Below are positions 8,951 through 17,544 of a stretch of 64,000 nt of DNA, one piece after another. Location: contig NZ_CP092104.1 of the NCBI RefSeq assembly GCF_016918765.2, positions 2,356,001-2,420,000 of the forward strand. The letters are read 5' to 3'. How positions within the stretch are numbered: the first letter of the stretch is position 1; every line of letters starts with the position of its first letter. The notes beneath the pieces were generated by a model. That model worked only from the letters and a program-made list of their open reading frames with translations. It ran no database searches and was not told the DNA's origin. The DNA is from Flagellatimonas centrodinii (lineage in GTDB: Bacteria > Pseudomonadota > Gammaproteobacteria > Nevskiales > Nevskiaceae). The translations under genes and the position numbers were made by a program.

Positions 8951-9495
8951 CCATGACCGCGCCCGAGACGGCGAACCTGCAAGCGGATCTACGGCAGGTC
9001 ACCCGACAGTTTCAAAGTGCGCTGCACAATTTGCCGCTCGACAATCGATTGGTGGACGTCGCGCGGCTTGCCTTGCCCGATGCCTGCGCACGTCTGGACC
9101 ACGTCGTCACCCTGACCGAGCAGGCGGCCCACACCACGCTAGACGAGGTGGATGGTCTGCGGGCAAGCCTCGACCGCACCTTGCGGCTTGCCGAGGGCCT
9201 GGCCCCGCATTCGCGGGAGCGCCTGCAGGCGCTGGTGGCGGAACAACGCCAGCGCTGCGCTGCCCTCGATGCGGCGCAGGCGTATCAAGATCTCACTGGG
9301 CAGATCATCCGTAGGGTCACCCAGCTGATCCGCGACCTCGAGCAGGATCTGTTGGCGATTGCCGATGGGCAGTCGCCCGTGCATCGGCCAGTCGACGACA
9401 ACGCACGCGGCAACGGCCCGGCGGTGGCTGGAATCGATGCCCCCGCGGCGTCCCAGGGTGATGCCGACGACCTGCTGTCGGCACTCGGACTCTGA
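8947..9495 (+). CDS. cheZ: CheZ, phospho-CheY phosphatase
   Basis: The 182-residue helical protein contains the catalytic motif [14 protein letters not shown] (Asp and Gln of the active site) and ends in DDLLSALGL, the C-terminal peptide that tethers CheY. It is shorter than the 214-residue E. coli protein, mainly in the linker. It dephosphorylates CheY-P and resets the motor. A second ATG two codons in is an alternative start. It overlaps cheY and abuts cheA. Confidence 0.93.
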   Translation: MTMTAPETANLQADLRQVTRQFQSALHNLPLDNRLVDVARLALPDACARLDHVVTLTEQAAHTTLDEVDGLRASLDRTLRLAEGLAPHSRERLQALVAEQRQRCAALDAAQAYQDLTGQIIRRVTQLIRDLEQDLLAIADGQSPVHRPVDDNARGNGPAVAGIDAPAASQGDADDLLSALGL

Positions 9496-9497
9496 CC

Positions 9498-11186
9498 ATG
9501 GGCACGGCCGATCCCAGCTTGCTGCCGGACTTCCTCACCGAGGCGGGCGAACTGCTCGAACGCCTCGGTGATGATGTCTTCGCGTTGGCGGAAGACCCGG
9601 GCGGCGACCGACTCAATGCGGTTTTTCGCGGCTTTCACACCATCAAGGGCGGCGCCAGCTTTCTCGGCCTGGACCCAGTGGTCAGCCTCTGCCATCGCGC
9701 CGAGGATGCCTTCGGCCGGGTCCGTGACGGCCAGCTGCAGATCAGCCCCGAGCTGGTCGATGCCGCGCTCGATGCGGTGAAAGTGCTGGATCAGCAGATC
9801 GCCTTGCTGCACGACGGCGCGCCGCTGTCGCCGGCACCGGCGACGGTGCTGGCAGCACTGGATGCCCTGCTGGGTACCACAACGGTCGATACCATCAATG
9901 AGGACGAGTTTGAGGCGCTGCTGGACCAGCTGCATGGCAGCGGCGCCGCACCCGAAGGACCGCCCGCGGTGGCGGCGCCTGCCGCGCCTGCTGCGGTACC
10001 CGCGCCCGCCGCCGGCGCCGCTGCGACATCGACCCGGGCACCCGAGGCCACGGTGCGGGTCGACAGCGAGCGGATCGACCATCTGATGACCTTGGTTGGG
10101 GAGCTGGTGATCGTCCGCAATCGTCTCAAGGCCCATGCCGAGCCGACCCCCGGCGCGGCGGGTCTTATGGGAGAGCTCGATCGCGTCACGATGCGCCTGC
10201 AGAACGCGGTCATGCGGGTCCGGATGCAGCCCGTCGGCCGCCTGTTCTCGCGGTTCCCCCGCATGGTGCGAGATCTCGCCAGGGAGCTGGGCAAGCAGGT
10301 CAACGTCGAACTGGTCGGCGAGGACACCGACCTCGACAAACACCTGGTCGACGCGCTGGCCGACCCGATGATCCATCTGGTCCGCAATGCACTGGACCAC
10401 GGAATTGAAGCTCCCGAACAGCGCAATTCGGCGGGCAAGAATCCCGTCGGTCGCCTGTTGCTCAGCGCCAGCCAGCGCGGCGACAGCGTGATTCTTCGGG
10501 TTGAGGATGACGGCCGCGGGCTTGACCCTGATGCCATCCGCGCCTCTGCGGTACGCAAGGGGCTGCTCGACGAACGGGCGGCGGCTGCGCTGACACCGGC
10601 GCAAGCCTGTGAGCTGATCCTCCGTCCCGGCTTCTCCACCCGCGACGCGGTGTCCTCGGTGTCCGGTCGTGGCGTCGGCATGGACGTGGTCGCCAGTACG
10701 GTGCGCGCGCTTGGCGGACGGTTGGTCCTGTCGGGGACGCCGGGGCAGGGCGCTGCGGTGGAGCTGGTGTTGCCGCTGACACTGGCGATTCTGCCGACCC
10801 TGCGCACCCGCTGCGGCAGCCGCAGCCTCGGCTTGCCCCTCCGGCAGGTGATCGACCTTCAGCCGTTCGACTCGGCACAGGTACAGCTGCGCGCCGGTCG
10901 GCCGATGCTGAGCTCGCCCCGCTGCAGTCTGCCGGTGCTGTTTCTCGATACCTGGCTGGGGTTGCCGCAGGGGGCACGTCGGCTGCTGGTCCGGGTGAGT
11001 ACCCATCATGGTGATCGGGCGCTGGTGGTCGACAGTGTCGAAGGCCGCGAGGACGTCGTGCTGAAGCCGCCCGGCCGCCTGCTGCGTGGCGTCCCAGGCT
11101 ACGGTGGCGCCGCCGTGACCGGCGATGGCCGCATTGCATTGATCCTCGACCCGGATGGGCTTGCCGCCCTCCACCCGGAGCTCTGA
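9498..11186 (+). CDS. cheA: CheA, chemotaxis histidine kinase (flagellar cluster)
   Basis: The 562-residue kinase has an HPt domain with phosphorylated His47 in the GFHTIKGGASF motif, an Ala/Pro-rich linker (about 150-180) in place of a recognisable CheY-binding P2 domain, a dimerisation domain, an HATPase domain (LVRNALDHGIE, VEDDGRGLD, GRGVGMDVV) and a CheW-like regulatory domain. It phosphorylates CheY in receptor arrays. It is much shorter than the second CheA in this window. In pseudomonads cheB follows here; instead motC follows directly. Confidence 0.96.
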   Translation: MGTADPSLLPDFLTEAGELLERLGDDVFALAEDPGGDRLNAVFRGFHTIKGGASFLGLDPVVSLCHRAEDAFGRVRDGQLQISPELVDAALDAVKVLDQQIALLHDGAPLSPAPATVLAALDALLGTTTVDTINEDEFEALLDQLHGSGAAPEGPPAVAAPAAPAAVPAPAAGAAATSTRAPEATVRVDSERIDHLMTLVGELVIVRNRLKAHAEPTPGAAGLMGELDRVTMRLQNAVMRVRMQPVGRLFSRFPRMVRDLARELGKQVNVELVGEDTDLDKHLVDALADPMIHLVRNALDHGIEAPEQRNSAGKNPVGRLLLSASQRGDSVILRVEDDGRGLDPDAIRASAVRKGLLDERAAAALTPAQACELILRPGFSTRDAVSSVSGRGVGMDVVASTVRALGGRLVLSGTPGQGAAVELVLPLTLAILPTLRTRCGSRSLGLPLRQVIDLQPFDSAQVQLRAGRPMLSSPRCSLPVLFLDTWLGLPQGARRLLVRVSTHHGDRALVVDSVEGREDVVLKPPGRLLRGVPGYGGAAVTGDGRIALILDPDGLAALHPEL

Positions 11187-11189
11187 GAC

Positions 11190-11930
11190 ATGGATATCGT
11201 CAGTTTCGTCGCCATCGTTCTCGCCTTCATCTCGGTGATCGGTGGCAGCATTCTCAAGGGCAGCGGCATTGGCGCGCTGCTCTCCGGCGCCGCCTTCATG
11301 ATCGTCGTGATCGGGACGATCTCGGCCATCTGCCTGCATACCCCGGGCAGCACCCTGAAGCGGGCGATGGCCATCGTCAAATGGGTATTCATGCCGCCCG
11401 GCAGTGATCCCCACAAATTGATCGAACGGGTCGTCGAATGGAGTCAGACCGCCCGCAAGCAGGGGTTGCTGGCCCTGGAGGGCATGGTCGACAACGAGAC
11501 GGATCCGTTCATCCGCAAGGGCCTGCAGCTGTTGGTCGACGGCACCGAGCCGGAAACCCTGCGTGGCGTGCTGGAAGTGGAAATCGAAGCGCGCGAGCAC
11601 CATGACCTCGCCGCCGCCAAGGTGTTCGAGGGCGCCGGCATCTACGCGCCCACGCTCGGCATCATCGGCGCGGTGATGGGGCTGATGGCGGTGATGAAGA
11701 ATCTCGCCGACCCGTCGAAGCTCGGTCATGGGATCGCTGCAGCATTCGTCGCCACGATCTATGGCATCGGCTTCGCCAACCTGTTCTTGTTGCCGATGGC
11801 AGCAAAACTCAAGGCGATCGTCCAGGGGCGTGCCCGCGAGCAGCAAATGCTGGTGGAAGGCCTGGTGGCCATCGCCAATGGCGAGAACCCCCGCAATATC
11901 GAAGCCCGGCTGTCGGGCTACCTGCACTGA
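11190..11930 (+). CDS. motC: MotC, flagellar stator protein (MotA/PomA family)
   Basis: The 246-residue protein has the MotA family pattern: two N-terminal membrane segments, a cytoplasmic domain with charged LLALEGMVDNETDPFIRKGL, and two further segments containing GAGIYAPTLGIIGAVMGLMAV. It forms the ion channel of the motor stator with MotD. It follows cheA as in the pseudomonad cheA-cheB-motC-motD arrangement, minus cheB. No second stator pair is present in the window. Confidence 0.94.
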   Translation: MDIVSFVAIVLAFISVIGGSILKGSGIGALLSGAAFMIVVIGTISAICLHTPGSTLKRAMAIVKWVFMPPGSDPHKLIERVVEWSQTARKQGLLALEGMVDNETDPFIRKGLQLLVDGTEPETLRGVLEVEIEAREHHDLAAAKVFEGAGIYAPTLGIIGAVMGLMAVMKNLADPSKLGHGIAAAFVATIYGIGFANLFLLPMAAKLKAIVQGRAREQQMLVEGLVAIANGENPRNIEARLSGYLH

Positions 11931-11942
11931 CCGGAGCTGCCG

Positions 11943-12806
11943 ATGGCACGCAAGGTACCGCACGAGGACCACGTCAATCACGAGGCCTGGGCCATTCCCT
12001 ATGGTGACCTCATCACCTTGTTGCTGGCGTTTTTTGTGGTGATGTACGCCGTCTCATCGGTCAATGAGGGCAAGTACCGCGTCGCGGCGGCGTCCATGTC
12101 GGCGGCTTTCGGCGGAACACCGAAGTCGCCGCAGCCGATCCAGATCGGCGACAACCTGGCCAAGGGACAGAAAGGGGAGCGGCCGGCGCCGCCATCGGCG
12201 GCTCCGCAGTTTCAGAGTGAGGCGACCGAGTTTCTCTCCAGCGCACCGCTGGCCGCCGTGCTGCGCGAGGCACGACCCGTGTCGGCGCAGTTGAAGGCCG
12301 ACGGGGATGCGGCACTGGCACGGATCAATGACGTGCTCACGGCAGCCCTGGCGCCATTGATCGAGCAGAACTGGGTACGGGTCACCCGCAAGACCTGGTG
12401 GCTGGAAGTGGAGATCAACTCCGACCTTCTGTTCGCCAGTGGCGCTTCGGGCCTGCAGCCCGAGGTCCTGCCGGTGATCGACGAGCTCGGTGAGATTCTG
12501 TCCGGCTTCGACAATCGCCTACGCATCGAGGGACATACCGATGACCGTCCCATCCATACCTCGCTGTTCCCGTCGAACTGGGAGCTGTCGGCCGCACGCG
12601 CCGGCACCGTGGTGCGGCGTCTGCGGGATCGTGGCGTCGCCGCCGAGCGGCTGTCGGTGGTCGGCTATGGCGAGTTTCGGCCGGTCGATGACAACGCCAG
12701 CGAGGCCGGCCGTCGTGCCAATCGACGGGTCACCATCGTTATTCTCGCGGCCGAGGCCGAACAGCTGCCCCTGAACTCCGCGGGAGTGTCTGCCCATGCA
12801 TCCTGA
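11943..12806 (+). CDS. motD: MotD, flagellar stator protein (MotB/PomB family)
   Basis: The 287-residue protein has one membrane segment near the N-terminus with the essential ion-binding Asp22 (PYGDLITLLLAFFVVMYAVS) and a C-terminal OmpA-like peptidoglycan-binding domain (IEGHTDDRPI, NWELSAARAGTVVRRL, GRRANRRVTI). It anchors the stator to the cell wall. It overlaps the following cheW-like gene by 11 bases. Confidence 0.94.
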   Translation: MARKVPHEDHVNHEAWAIPYGDLITLLLAFFVVMYAVSSVNEGKYRVAAASMSAAFGGTPKSPQPIQIGDNLAKGQKGERPAPPSAAPQFQSEATEFLSSAPLAAVLREARPVSAQLKADGDAALARINDVLTAALAPLIEQNWVRVTRKTWWLEVEINSDLLFASGASGLQPEVLPVIDELGEILSGFDNRLRIEGHTDDRPIHTSLFPSNWELSAARAGTVVRRLRDRGVAAERLSVVGYGEFRPVDDNASEAGRRANRRVTIVILAAEAEQLPLNSAGVSAHAS

Positions 12807-13254
12807 ATCGACCGACCTGCCCCCCGGCCCCTGGCTATTGGTGACCCTGGGGGAACAACGGTACGGCTTGCCGGTGCCCTGGCTGCGCGAGGCGCTGCCC
12901 GGCCAGCCGGCAGACCCGGTGCCCGGGGCGCCGCCCGCGGTGCTCGGCATCATTCACGTGCGCGGCGAAGTCATGCCGGTGGTGGACCTGCGGGTGCCGC
13001 TGGCGATGGCGGCCGACGCCGCGGCGGGGCCCGGCAAGCTGGTGATCGTGGAGGTCGACCAGGAACGCTTCGCCCTGCAGGTCGACGCCGTCGCCGACGT
13101 CGTCAAGGTGAATGCCGAGGCTGTGGAGCCCCGGGCGATCGGGCCACATCCCGAGGCGCTATGCGGGTTCGCCCGCCTGCCGCAGGGGCTGGTGCAGCTG
13201 GTCGACCCGCGGGCATTGATCCCGCAGGTCGCACCGGCAATGGCTGAACACTGA
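12796..13254 (+). CDS. cheW: CheW-like coupling protein
   Basis: This is a stand-alone CheW domain of 152 residues (GEQRYGLPVPWLREAL, GIIHVRGEVMPVVDLRVPL, VIVEVDQERFALQVDAVADVV). CheW proteins link receptors and CheA in arrays. It is the last gene of the flagellar che-mot block. It is divergent from the second CheW of the window and could instead be a ParP- or CheW-like accessory; no parC precursor is seen beside it. The symbol reflects domain and context. Confidence 0.85.
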   Translation: MHPESTDLPPGPWLLVTLGEQRYGLPVPWLREALPGQPADPVPGAPPAVLGIIHVRGEVMPVVDLRVPLAMAADAAAGPGKLVIVEVDQERFALQVDAVADVVKVNAEAVEPRAIGPHPEALCGFARLPQGLVQLVDPRALIPQVAPAMAEH

Positions 13255-13261
13255 AGGCGAG

Positions 13262-13612
13262 CTAGAGCTCGACGATCGGTTTGAAGCCGCCCCAGAACAT
13301 CCGCTTGCCGTCGAAGGGCATGTTCTTCATGTCCATCTGCATGCGGGGATCGTTCATCACCTTGGCCATGATGCGGTCACGGTCCTTGCGCGAACGGTAG
13401 GTGGCCCAGGCGAACACCACCACCTCGCCGGGCTTGAGCTTGACGCTCTGCGGGAACGAGGTGGATTTTCCGGGCTGGACGTCATCCTCGACGCATTCGA
13501 CATAGCTCAAAGCGCCATGCTCAAGCCAGATCTTGCCGGCCTTGCGGGCCATGCGACGGTAGGCGGCGAGGTTGTCCTTCGGCACCGGTAACACGAAACC
13601 ATCGACGTACAT
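13262..13612 (-). CDS. DUF1428 family protein
   Basis: This 116-residue protein begins MYVDGFVLPVPKDNLAAYRR and ends GKRMFWGGFKPIVEL, the pattern of the DUF1428 (YbaA-like) family, a small dimeric ferredoxin-like alpha/beta fold. Its biochemical role is not established. A strong ribosome binding site (AGGAG) lies before the ATG. It is convergent with the che block, seven bases from the cheW-like stop. No partner is evident. Confidence 0.9.
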   Translation of the reverse strand: MYVDGFVLPVPKDNLAAYRRMARKAGKIWLEHGALSYVECVEDDVQPGKSTSFPQSVKLKPGEVVVFAWATYRSRKDRDRIMAKVMNDPRMQMDMKNMPFDGKRMFWGGFKPIVEL

Positions 13613-13943
13613 GAGGTGCTCCTGCTGTTGGTAAAAGACGTGAAAGTGCGAACTTCACCCTCTCGTCGATCAACACGCCGGCATATCGACACCCTTCGCC
13701 AAAATTTTCAAGCGGCGAGGCATACAGACCCCACGGCGGCCGTCGCCAGGCACGACCCTTCGCGCAACGCCCAACGGTCGTGCTGGCGGCCACGCGGCAC
13801 GACGCTTCAGGACCTGCTCAAGTCCGTCCTGGATCGCTCGACGCTGGACGTCGTGTCCAGCGACGGTCCCGAAGCGCCGCACCCCGCGGCCGTCTGAAGA
13901 TCTCGCCAGTTGGCAGTGACGCGTGCCTCACGCCTCACAGGTC
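13613..13943. other. Intergenic region without a supported gene
   Basis: The 331 bases between the DUF1428 gene and the acyl-CoA dehydrogenase contain open frames on both strands but none with family patterns or a good ribosome binding site. A perfect 8-bp inverted repeat (CGCTGGAC-gtcgt-GTCCAGCG, 13842-13862) lies downstream of the dehydrogenase stop but has no T-run. A promoter for the DUF1428 gene should lie at the left end; I cannot place it with confidence. Confidence 0.6.
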
Positions 13944-15083
13944 TCACCGCCCAACCAGCGACCGCGCGATCACCTCTTTCATGATTTCCGAGGTGCCACC
14001 GTAGATGCGCTGGATCCGCGCGTCCTGCCAGTAGCGGCTGATGGGGTACTCGGTCATGTAGCCGTAGCCACCGAACAACTGCAGGCAGGCATCGGTGACC
14101 CGACCTTCCATTTCGGTGGTGGACAGCTTGATCATGGCGGCATGCGGGACATCGAGCTTGCCTTCAGCGTAGAGGGCGTTGCACTTCTCGACGAAGGCCC
14201 GGTGCACCTCGATATCGGTCTTGCACTTGGCAAGCTCGAAACGGGTGTTCTGGAAGCTGGCAATGGCCTGGCCGAATGCCTTGCGGGTGGTGACGTAGTC
14301 GATGGTCTTTTCCAGCGCACCCTGTGCATGGCCCACGGCGGTCACCGCCAGGGCCAGACGCTCGCGTGGCAGTTCGTCAATGAGGTGACCGAAGCCGCCG
14401 CCGACCTTGCCCAGCACTTCGTCCGCACTCACCTTGACGTTGTCGAAGAACATCTCGGAGGTGTCGGCCGAGTGCAGGCCCACCTTTTCGAGATTGCGGC
14501 CGCGCTTGAAGCCGTCCAGCGAGGTATCGAAGGTGAACAGGGTGGTGCCCTTGGCACCGGCCTTGGGGTCGGTCTTGGTCGCCAGCACCACGACGCCGGC
14601 ATGCTGGCCATTGGTGATGAAGGTCTTCGAGCCGTTGATGACATAGCCATCCCCGTCCGGTAGCGCACTGGTCTTGATGCCCTGAAGATCGGAGCCGGCG
14701 CCGGGCTCGCTCATGCCGATGGCGCCGATGCACTCACCCGCCGCCATCCGCGGCAGATACTTCTGCTTCTGCGCTTCGGTGCCGAGGTGCAGGATGTAGG
14801 GCGCGGCGATGTCCGAGTGCACCGACAGGTTGGAGGCCAGCGCCAGGTAACCCATGCGGGCGACCTCTTCCAGCACCACCATGCTGAACTCGAAGGGGGC
14901 ACCCATGCCGCCATATTCCTCCGGCACATCGACGCAGAGCAGGCCGTTTTCGCCCATCTTCAGGTACAGCTCTTTGGGGAAGATGCCGTCCTTCTCCCAC
15001 TGCTCGTAGTGAGGTTCGACCTCGTCGGAGAGAAAGCGCACCACGGTGTCGCGGAACAGCTGTAGTTCGGAAGCCATCGACAT
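13944..15083 (-). CDS. Acyl-CoA dehydrogenase family protein
   Basis: The 379-residue flavoprotein has the family signatures GAIGMSEPGAGSDLQGIKTS and the C-terminal LQLFGGYGYMTEYPISRYWQ. The catalytic base is probably Glu366 in IYGGTSEIM. It oxidises an acyl-CoA to the trans-2-enoyl-CoA and passes electrons to ETF; chain length or branched substrate cannot be read from sequence. It is FadE-unlike in size (short mitochondrial type). It lies downstream of the small secreted protein gene on the same strand with a two-base gap, so the two may be co-transcribed. Confidence 0.93.
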   Translation of the reverse strand: MSMASELQLFRDTVVRFLSDEVEPHYEQWEKDGIFPKELYLKMGENGLLCVDVPEEYGGMGAPFEFSMVVLEEVARMGYLALASNLSVHSDIAAPYILHLGTEAQKQKYLPRMAAGECIGAIGMSEPGAGSDLQGIKTSALPDGDGYVINGSKTFITNGQHAGVVVLATKTDPKAGAKGTTLFTFDTSLDGFKRGRNLEKVGLHSADTSEMFFDNVKVSADEVLGKVGGGFGHLIDELPRERLALAVTAVGHAQGALEKTIDYVTTRKAFGQAIASFQNTRFELAKCKTDIEVHRAFVEKCNALYAEGKLDVPHAAMIKLSTTEMEGRVTDACLQLFGGYGYMTEYPISRYWQDARIQRIYGGTSEIMKEVIARSLVGR

Positions 15084-15085
15084 GA

Positions 15086-15541
15086 CTAACAGTCCTTTCG
15101 TGTGAGTAGGAAAACGAGGGGGGAACGGCCGGCGCCATCGGGGGCGTCGAGCTGGGTCTGCAATTGGTCCGGACCAAGCCGGCGGTAGGTGATGCGCTGG
15201 GGGTCGCCGGACTCACGGCGGACGAAGATGGCGCGCTCGTCGGTGATGCCGACGCCGCGGAAGGCCACCGCGGCCCCGCCTTGCGGCTGGGCGAAATAGG
15301 TCAGCGTGCCACCATCATCTGCCACCCTCACGTACTCGAAGGCCTCGGTGGCGCCGGCGCGAACCCGCTGGCTGACGCCCAGTAGCAGATTGTCGGAGGG
15401 GGGCAGCCAGATTTCCTGGTAGTGCTGGTCGTCGGCGCTGTACTGCCAGCAGCCTTCCAGCCAGCCCAGGGTCTGAACGGTGGCGGGCGGTTGCGCGAAC
15501 GCAACCGCAGGCAGCAACAGTATCCACAGCAGGCGGTGCAT
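15086..15541 (-). CDS. Secreted DUF6265-like protein
   Basis: The 151-residue product starts with a signal peptide (MHRLLWILLLPAVAFAQP), followed by LGWLEGCWQY, EIWLPPSDNLLLGVSQRV and FEYVRV, a lipocalin-like beta-rich pattern seen in DUF6265 proteins. The start giving the signal peptide is preferred to one 36 bases upstream. The function is unknown. It is divergent from the DUF2061 gene and shares with it an intergenic region containing a Fur-box-like sequence. Confidence 0.75.
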   Translation of the reverse strand: MHRLLWILLLPAVAFAQPPATVQTLGWLEGCWQYSADDQHYQEIWLPPSDNLLLGVSQRVRAGATEAFEYVRVADDGGTLTYFAQPQGGAAVAFRGVGITDERAIFVRRESGDPQRITYRRLGPDQLQTQLDAPDGAGRSPLVFLLTRKDC

Positions 15542-15591
15542 GTGTTGATCCGGTGATTGATAGACGAATGCTATCAAGAGCTAAAAAACAA

Positions 15592-15628
15592 TTGCCTTTA
15601 ATCAGTGTTGCGAATCATTATCATTTGC
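15592..15628 (+). promoter_or_regulatory. Candidate promoter with Fur-box-like operator
   Basis: TTGCCT (15592-15597), an 18-base spacer and CATTAT (15616-15621) form a candidate sigma-70 promoter for the DUF2061 gene. The 19 bases 15610-15628 (GCGAATCATTATCATTTGC) match the classical Fur consensus at about 14 of 19 positions on the opposite strand and overlap the -10 hexamer, the usual place for an iron-responsive repressor. Confidence 0.6.
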
Positions 15629-15654
15629 GACTGTTCCCTGCTGGAGAGTGCGCC

Positions 15655-15870
15655 ATGACCAAGACGCTGAGCTTTGCGGCCATCCATTTTACGGTGGCCT
15701 TCACGATTGCCTACTTGATCACCGGCAGCTGGGTCGCCGGCAGCCTGACCGCGTTGATTGAACCCTGCGTCAACACCGTCGCCTATCACCTGCACGAGCG
15801 CGCCTGGGCGCGCCGCCAGGGTGCAATGGCGGTGGTCACCACGCCGTTGATGGGACACGCACACGGTTGA
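15655..15870 (+). CDS. DUF2061 small membrane protein
   Basis: This 71-residue protein has two hydrophobic segments and the DUF2061 pattern (KTLSFAAIHFTVAFTIAYLITG, EPCVNTVAYHLHERAW shown in parts). The ATG after GGAGAGTGCGCC is preferred because it gives the normal family length. The C-terminus GHAHG could bind metal. The family has no established function. The Fur-box-like operator upstream suggests iron control, which is inference. Confidence 0.85.
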   Translation: MTKTLSFAAIHFTVAFTIAYLITGSWVAGSLTALIEPCVNTVAYHLHERAWARRQGAMAVVTTPLMGHAHG

Positions 15871-15943
15871 CCGGCGGCGTCAGGAAAACGTCTGCCAGCG
15901 ATGGAGCTGGATGATAGAGTCTTCGGATAACAAGGAGACCCTG

Positions 15944-16795
15944 ATGGCCGAAGCATCCGAACCCGCCCCCCCGACCGTCGCACGCCCCCGGACGCCTGTG
16001 CTGCTGGTGCACGGCATGTGGTGCACCGGCGATGACTGGCAGCGCGTTCGCCAGCTGCTCAACGCGCGCGGGTTCGACTGTCATGCGCCGACCCTGCCGG
16101 CACATCAGCCGACGCCGGATCAGCCGTTGCAGGTGGGTGCGCTCGGACTGCAGGATTACCTGCGCTTTCTCAAGGCGGAGATCGCGGCGCGGGACTGGTC
16201 GGTGCCCCCGGTGATCATCGGCCACTCCATGGGCGGCGTTCTGGCGCAGCAACTCGCCGCCAGCGTGCCGTGCCGGGCGATGGTGCTGCTGACGCCGGCG
16301 CTGCCCTGGGGCATGAACATTCTGGCGTGGTCGAATTTCAAGGCCTTTTTCAGGGCGTTTGCCCGCTGGGGCTTCTGGCGCAAGCCACACAAGCCGTCGC
16401 GCGCCATGGCCGGCTGGTGCGCGTTCAATGGCGTGCCCGAGGCGCGCCATGACCGCATGTACGAACGCATGGTTCACGAGTCGGGTCGCGCCGCCTTCGA
16501 ACTGGCCTTCTGGTGGGCCGACCTGTCGCGCGGCGCCCGCGCCGACGCCCGGGCGATTCAATGTCCGACCTACATCGTCAGCGCCGGTCAGGACCGTCTC
16601 ACCCCTTCGCGGCATGTCCGCAAGCTGGCAAGGCGGTATCCATGGGCCCAACTTCGGCACTACCCCGACCGCGGACACTGGGTCATTGATGATGAACAGA
16701 CGGACGAGATGATGAACGGAATCTGCAGCTGGCTTCGACCGATCGAGGTGCGCACGGCACCGCCAACTGACGCGCCGCAGGAGCGTCGGGCATGA
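15944..16795 (+). CDS. Alpha/beta hydrolase, first gene of the TonB2-type operon
   Basis: The 283-residue protein has an alpha/beta-hydrolase fold: oxyanion-hole segment VLLVHGMWCTG, nucleophile Ser95 in IIGHSMGG, acid Asp217 in SAGQDRLTP and base His245 in PDRGHWVID. A basic/aromatic cap (FKAFFRAFARWGFWRKPHKP) lies between. No signal peptide is seen, so it probably acts in the cytoplasm on an ester or thioester. The ATG after AAGGAGACCCTG is preferred over one 33 bases upstream. Its stop overlaps the DUF3450 start by four bases, so it is translationally coupled to the transport operon. Its substrate is unknown. Confidence 0.88.
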   Translation: MAEASEPAPPTVARPRTPVLLVHGMWCTGDDWQRVRQLLNARGFDCHAPTLPAHQPTPDQPLQVGALGLQDYLRFLKAEIAARDWSVPPVIIGHSMGGVLAQQLAASVPCRAMVLLTPALPWGMNILAWSNFKAFFRAFARWGFWRKPHKPSRAMAGWCAFNGVPEARHDRMYERMVHESGRAAFELAFWWADLSRGARADARAIQCPTYIVSAGQDRLTPSRHVRKLARRYPWAQLRHYPDRGHWVIDDEQTDEMMNGICSWLRPIEVRTAPPTDAPQERRA

Positions 16796-17544
16796 CCCGC
16801 TGGTCGGTGGCCGCGGCGCTGGCCGCGGCGGTGGGCGTTGCCGGTGCGCAGGGTGATCCGGTGGGGCAGGCGCTGAACACGGCCGAGCAGGCGCAACGCG
16901 CGGCCGCCGCCTCACAGACCCGGGTCGATCAGCTCGACGACCAGACCCGCGCCCTGCTGGAACGCTTCCGCGCGGCCAGCTGGCAGGCGCAGCAGCTCAC
17001 GGTCTATGCCGACCAGCTTGAGGAGATTGCGACTCGGCAGGCCGACGAGAAGCAGTCGCTGCAGCGCCAGATCGAGGCCATGCAGCGGACCGAAGCCGAG
17101 CTGCTGCCGTTGATGCTGCGCATGCTGGACACCCTGGCCCGGTTTGTCGAAATGGATCTACCGTTTCTTGCCACCGAGCGGCGCGAGCGGCTCGACAACC
17201 TCGAACGCCTGATGAGCGATCCCGAAGCGACGCTGGCGGAGAAATACCGGCGGCTGCTGGAGGCCTATCAGATCGAAGTCGACTACGGCCGGGGGCTTGG
17301 CGCCGAGCGTGCCGAGGTCGACGGGCGCGTGGTTGATCAGCTGCGCGTCGGGCGGCTCGCGCTGTTCGCGCTGACCCTGGAGGCCGACCGCGCCTGGCGC
17401 TGGGACGCCGAATCCGGTCAGTGGGTCGACGCCGACAGCGGGCTGGCCCGCAGTATCCGGCAGGGCCTGCGAATGGCCCGCGACACGGCCCCGGCAGGGT
17501 TGCTGGTGTTGCCGGTCGCAGCGGCCGAGGCGGTGCAGCCATGA
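16792..17544 (+). CDS. DUF3450 periplasmic coiled-coil protein
   Basis: The 250-residue product has a signal peptide ([15 protein letters not shown]), a long coiled coil (about residues 25-110) and the DUF3450 pattern EMDLPFLATERRERLDNL followed by AEKYRRLLEAYQIEVDYGR. DUF3450 genes regularly precede TtpC-ExbB-ExbD-TonB in TonB2-type systems; the protein is thought to act in the periplasm with TtpC, though its exact role is not settled. Start and stop overlap the neighbouring genes by four bases each. Confidence 0.92.
   Translation: MTRWSVAAALAAAVGVAGAQGDPVGQALNTAEQAQRAAAASQTRVDQLDDQTRALLERFRAASWQAQQLTVYADQLEEIATRQADEKQSLQRQIEAMQRTEAELLPLMLRMLDTLARFVEMDLPFLATERRERLDNLERLMSDPEATLAEKYRRLLEAYQIEVDYGRGLGAERAEVDGRVVDQLRVGRLALFALTLEADRAWRWDAESGQWVDADSGLARSIRQGLRMARDTAPAGLLVLPVAAAEAVQP

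Noticed and set aside
9285-11981. Very long open frame on the minus strand opposite cheA and motC
   Set aside because: It mirrors the codon pattern of the real plus-strand genes in GC-rich DNA, has His/Gln/Arg-rich composition and no family motif.
13842-13862. Perfect 8-bp inverted repeat in the gap after the acyl-CoA dehydrogenase
   Set aside because: No T-run and no gene context that makes it an operator; noted in the intergenic entry only.
13616-13897. 93-codon plus-strand frame in the gap before the acyl-CoA dehydrogenase
   Set aside because: Arg/Ser-rich, no ribosome binding site, no similarity to a known pattern.
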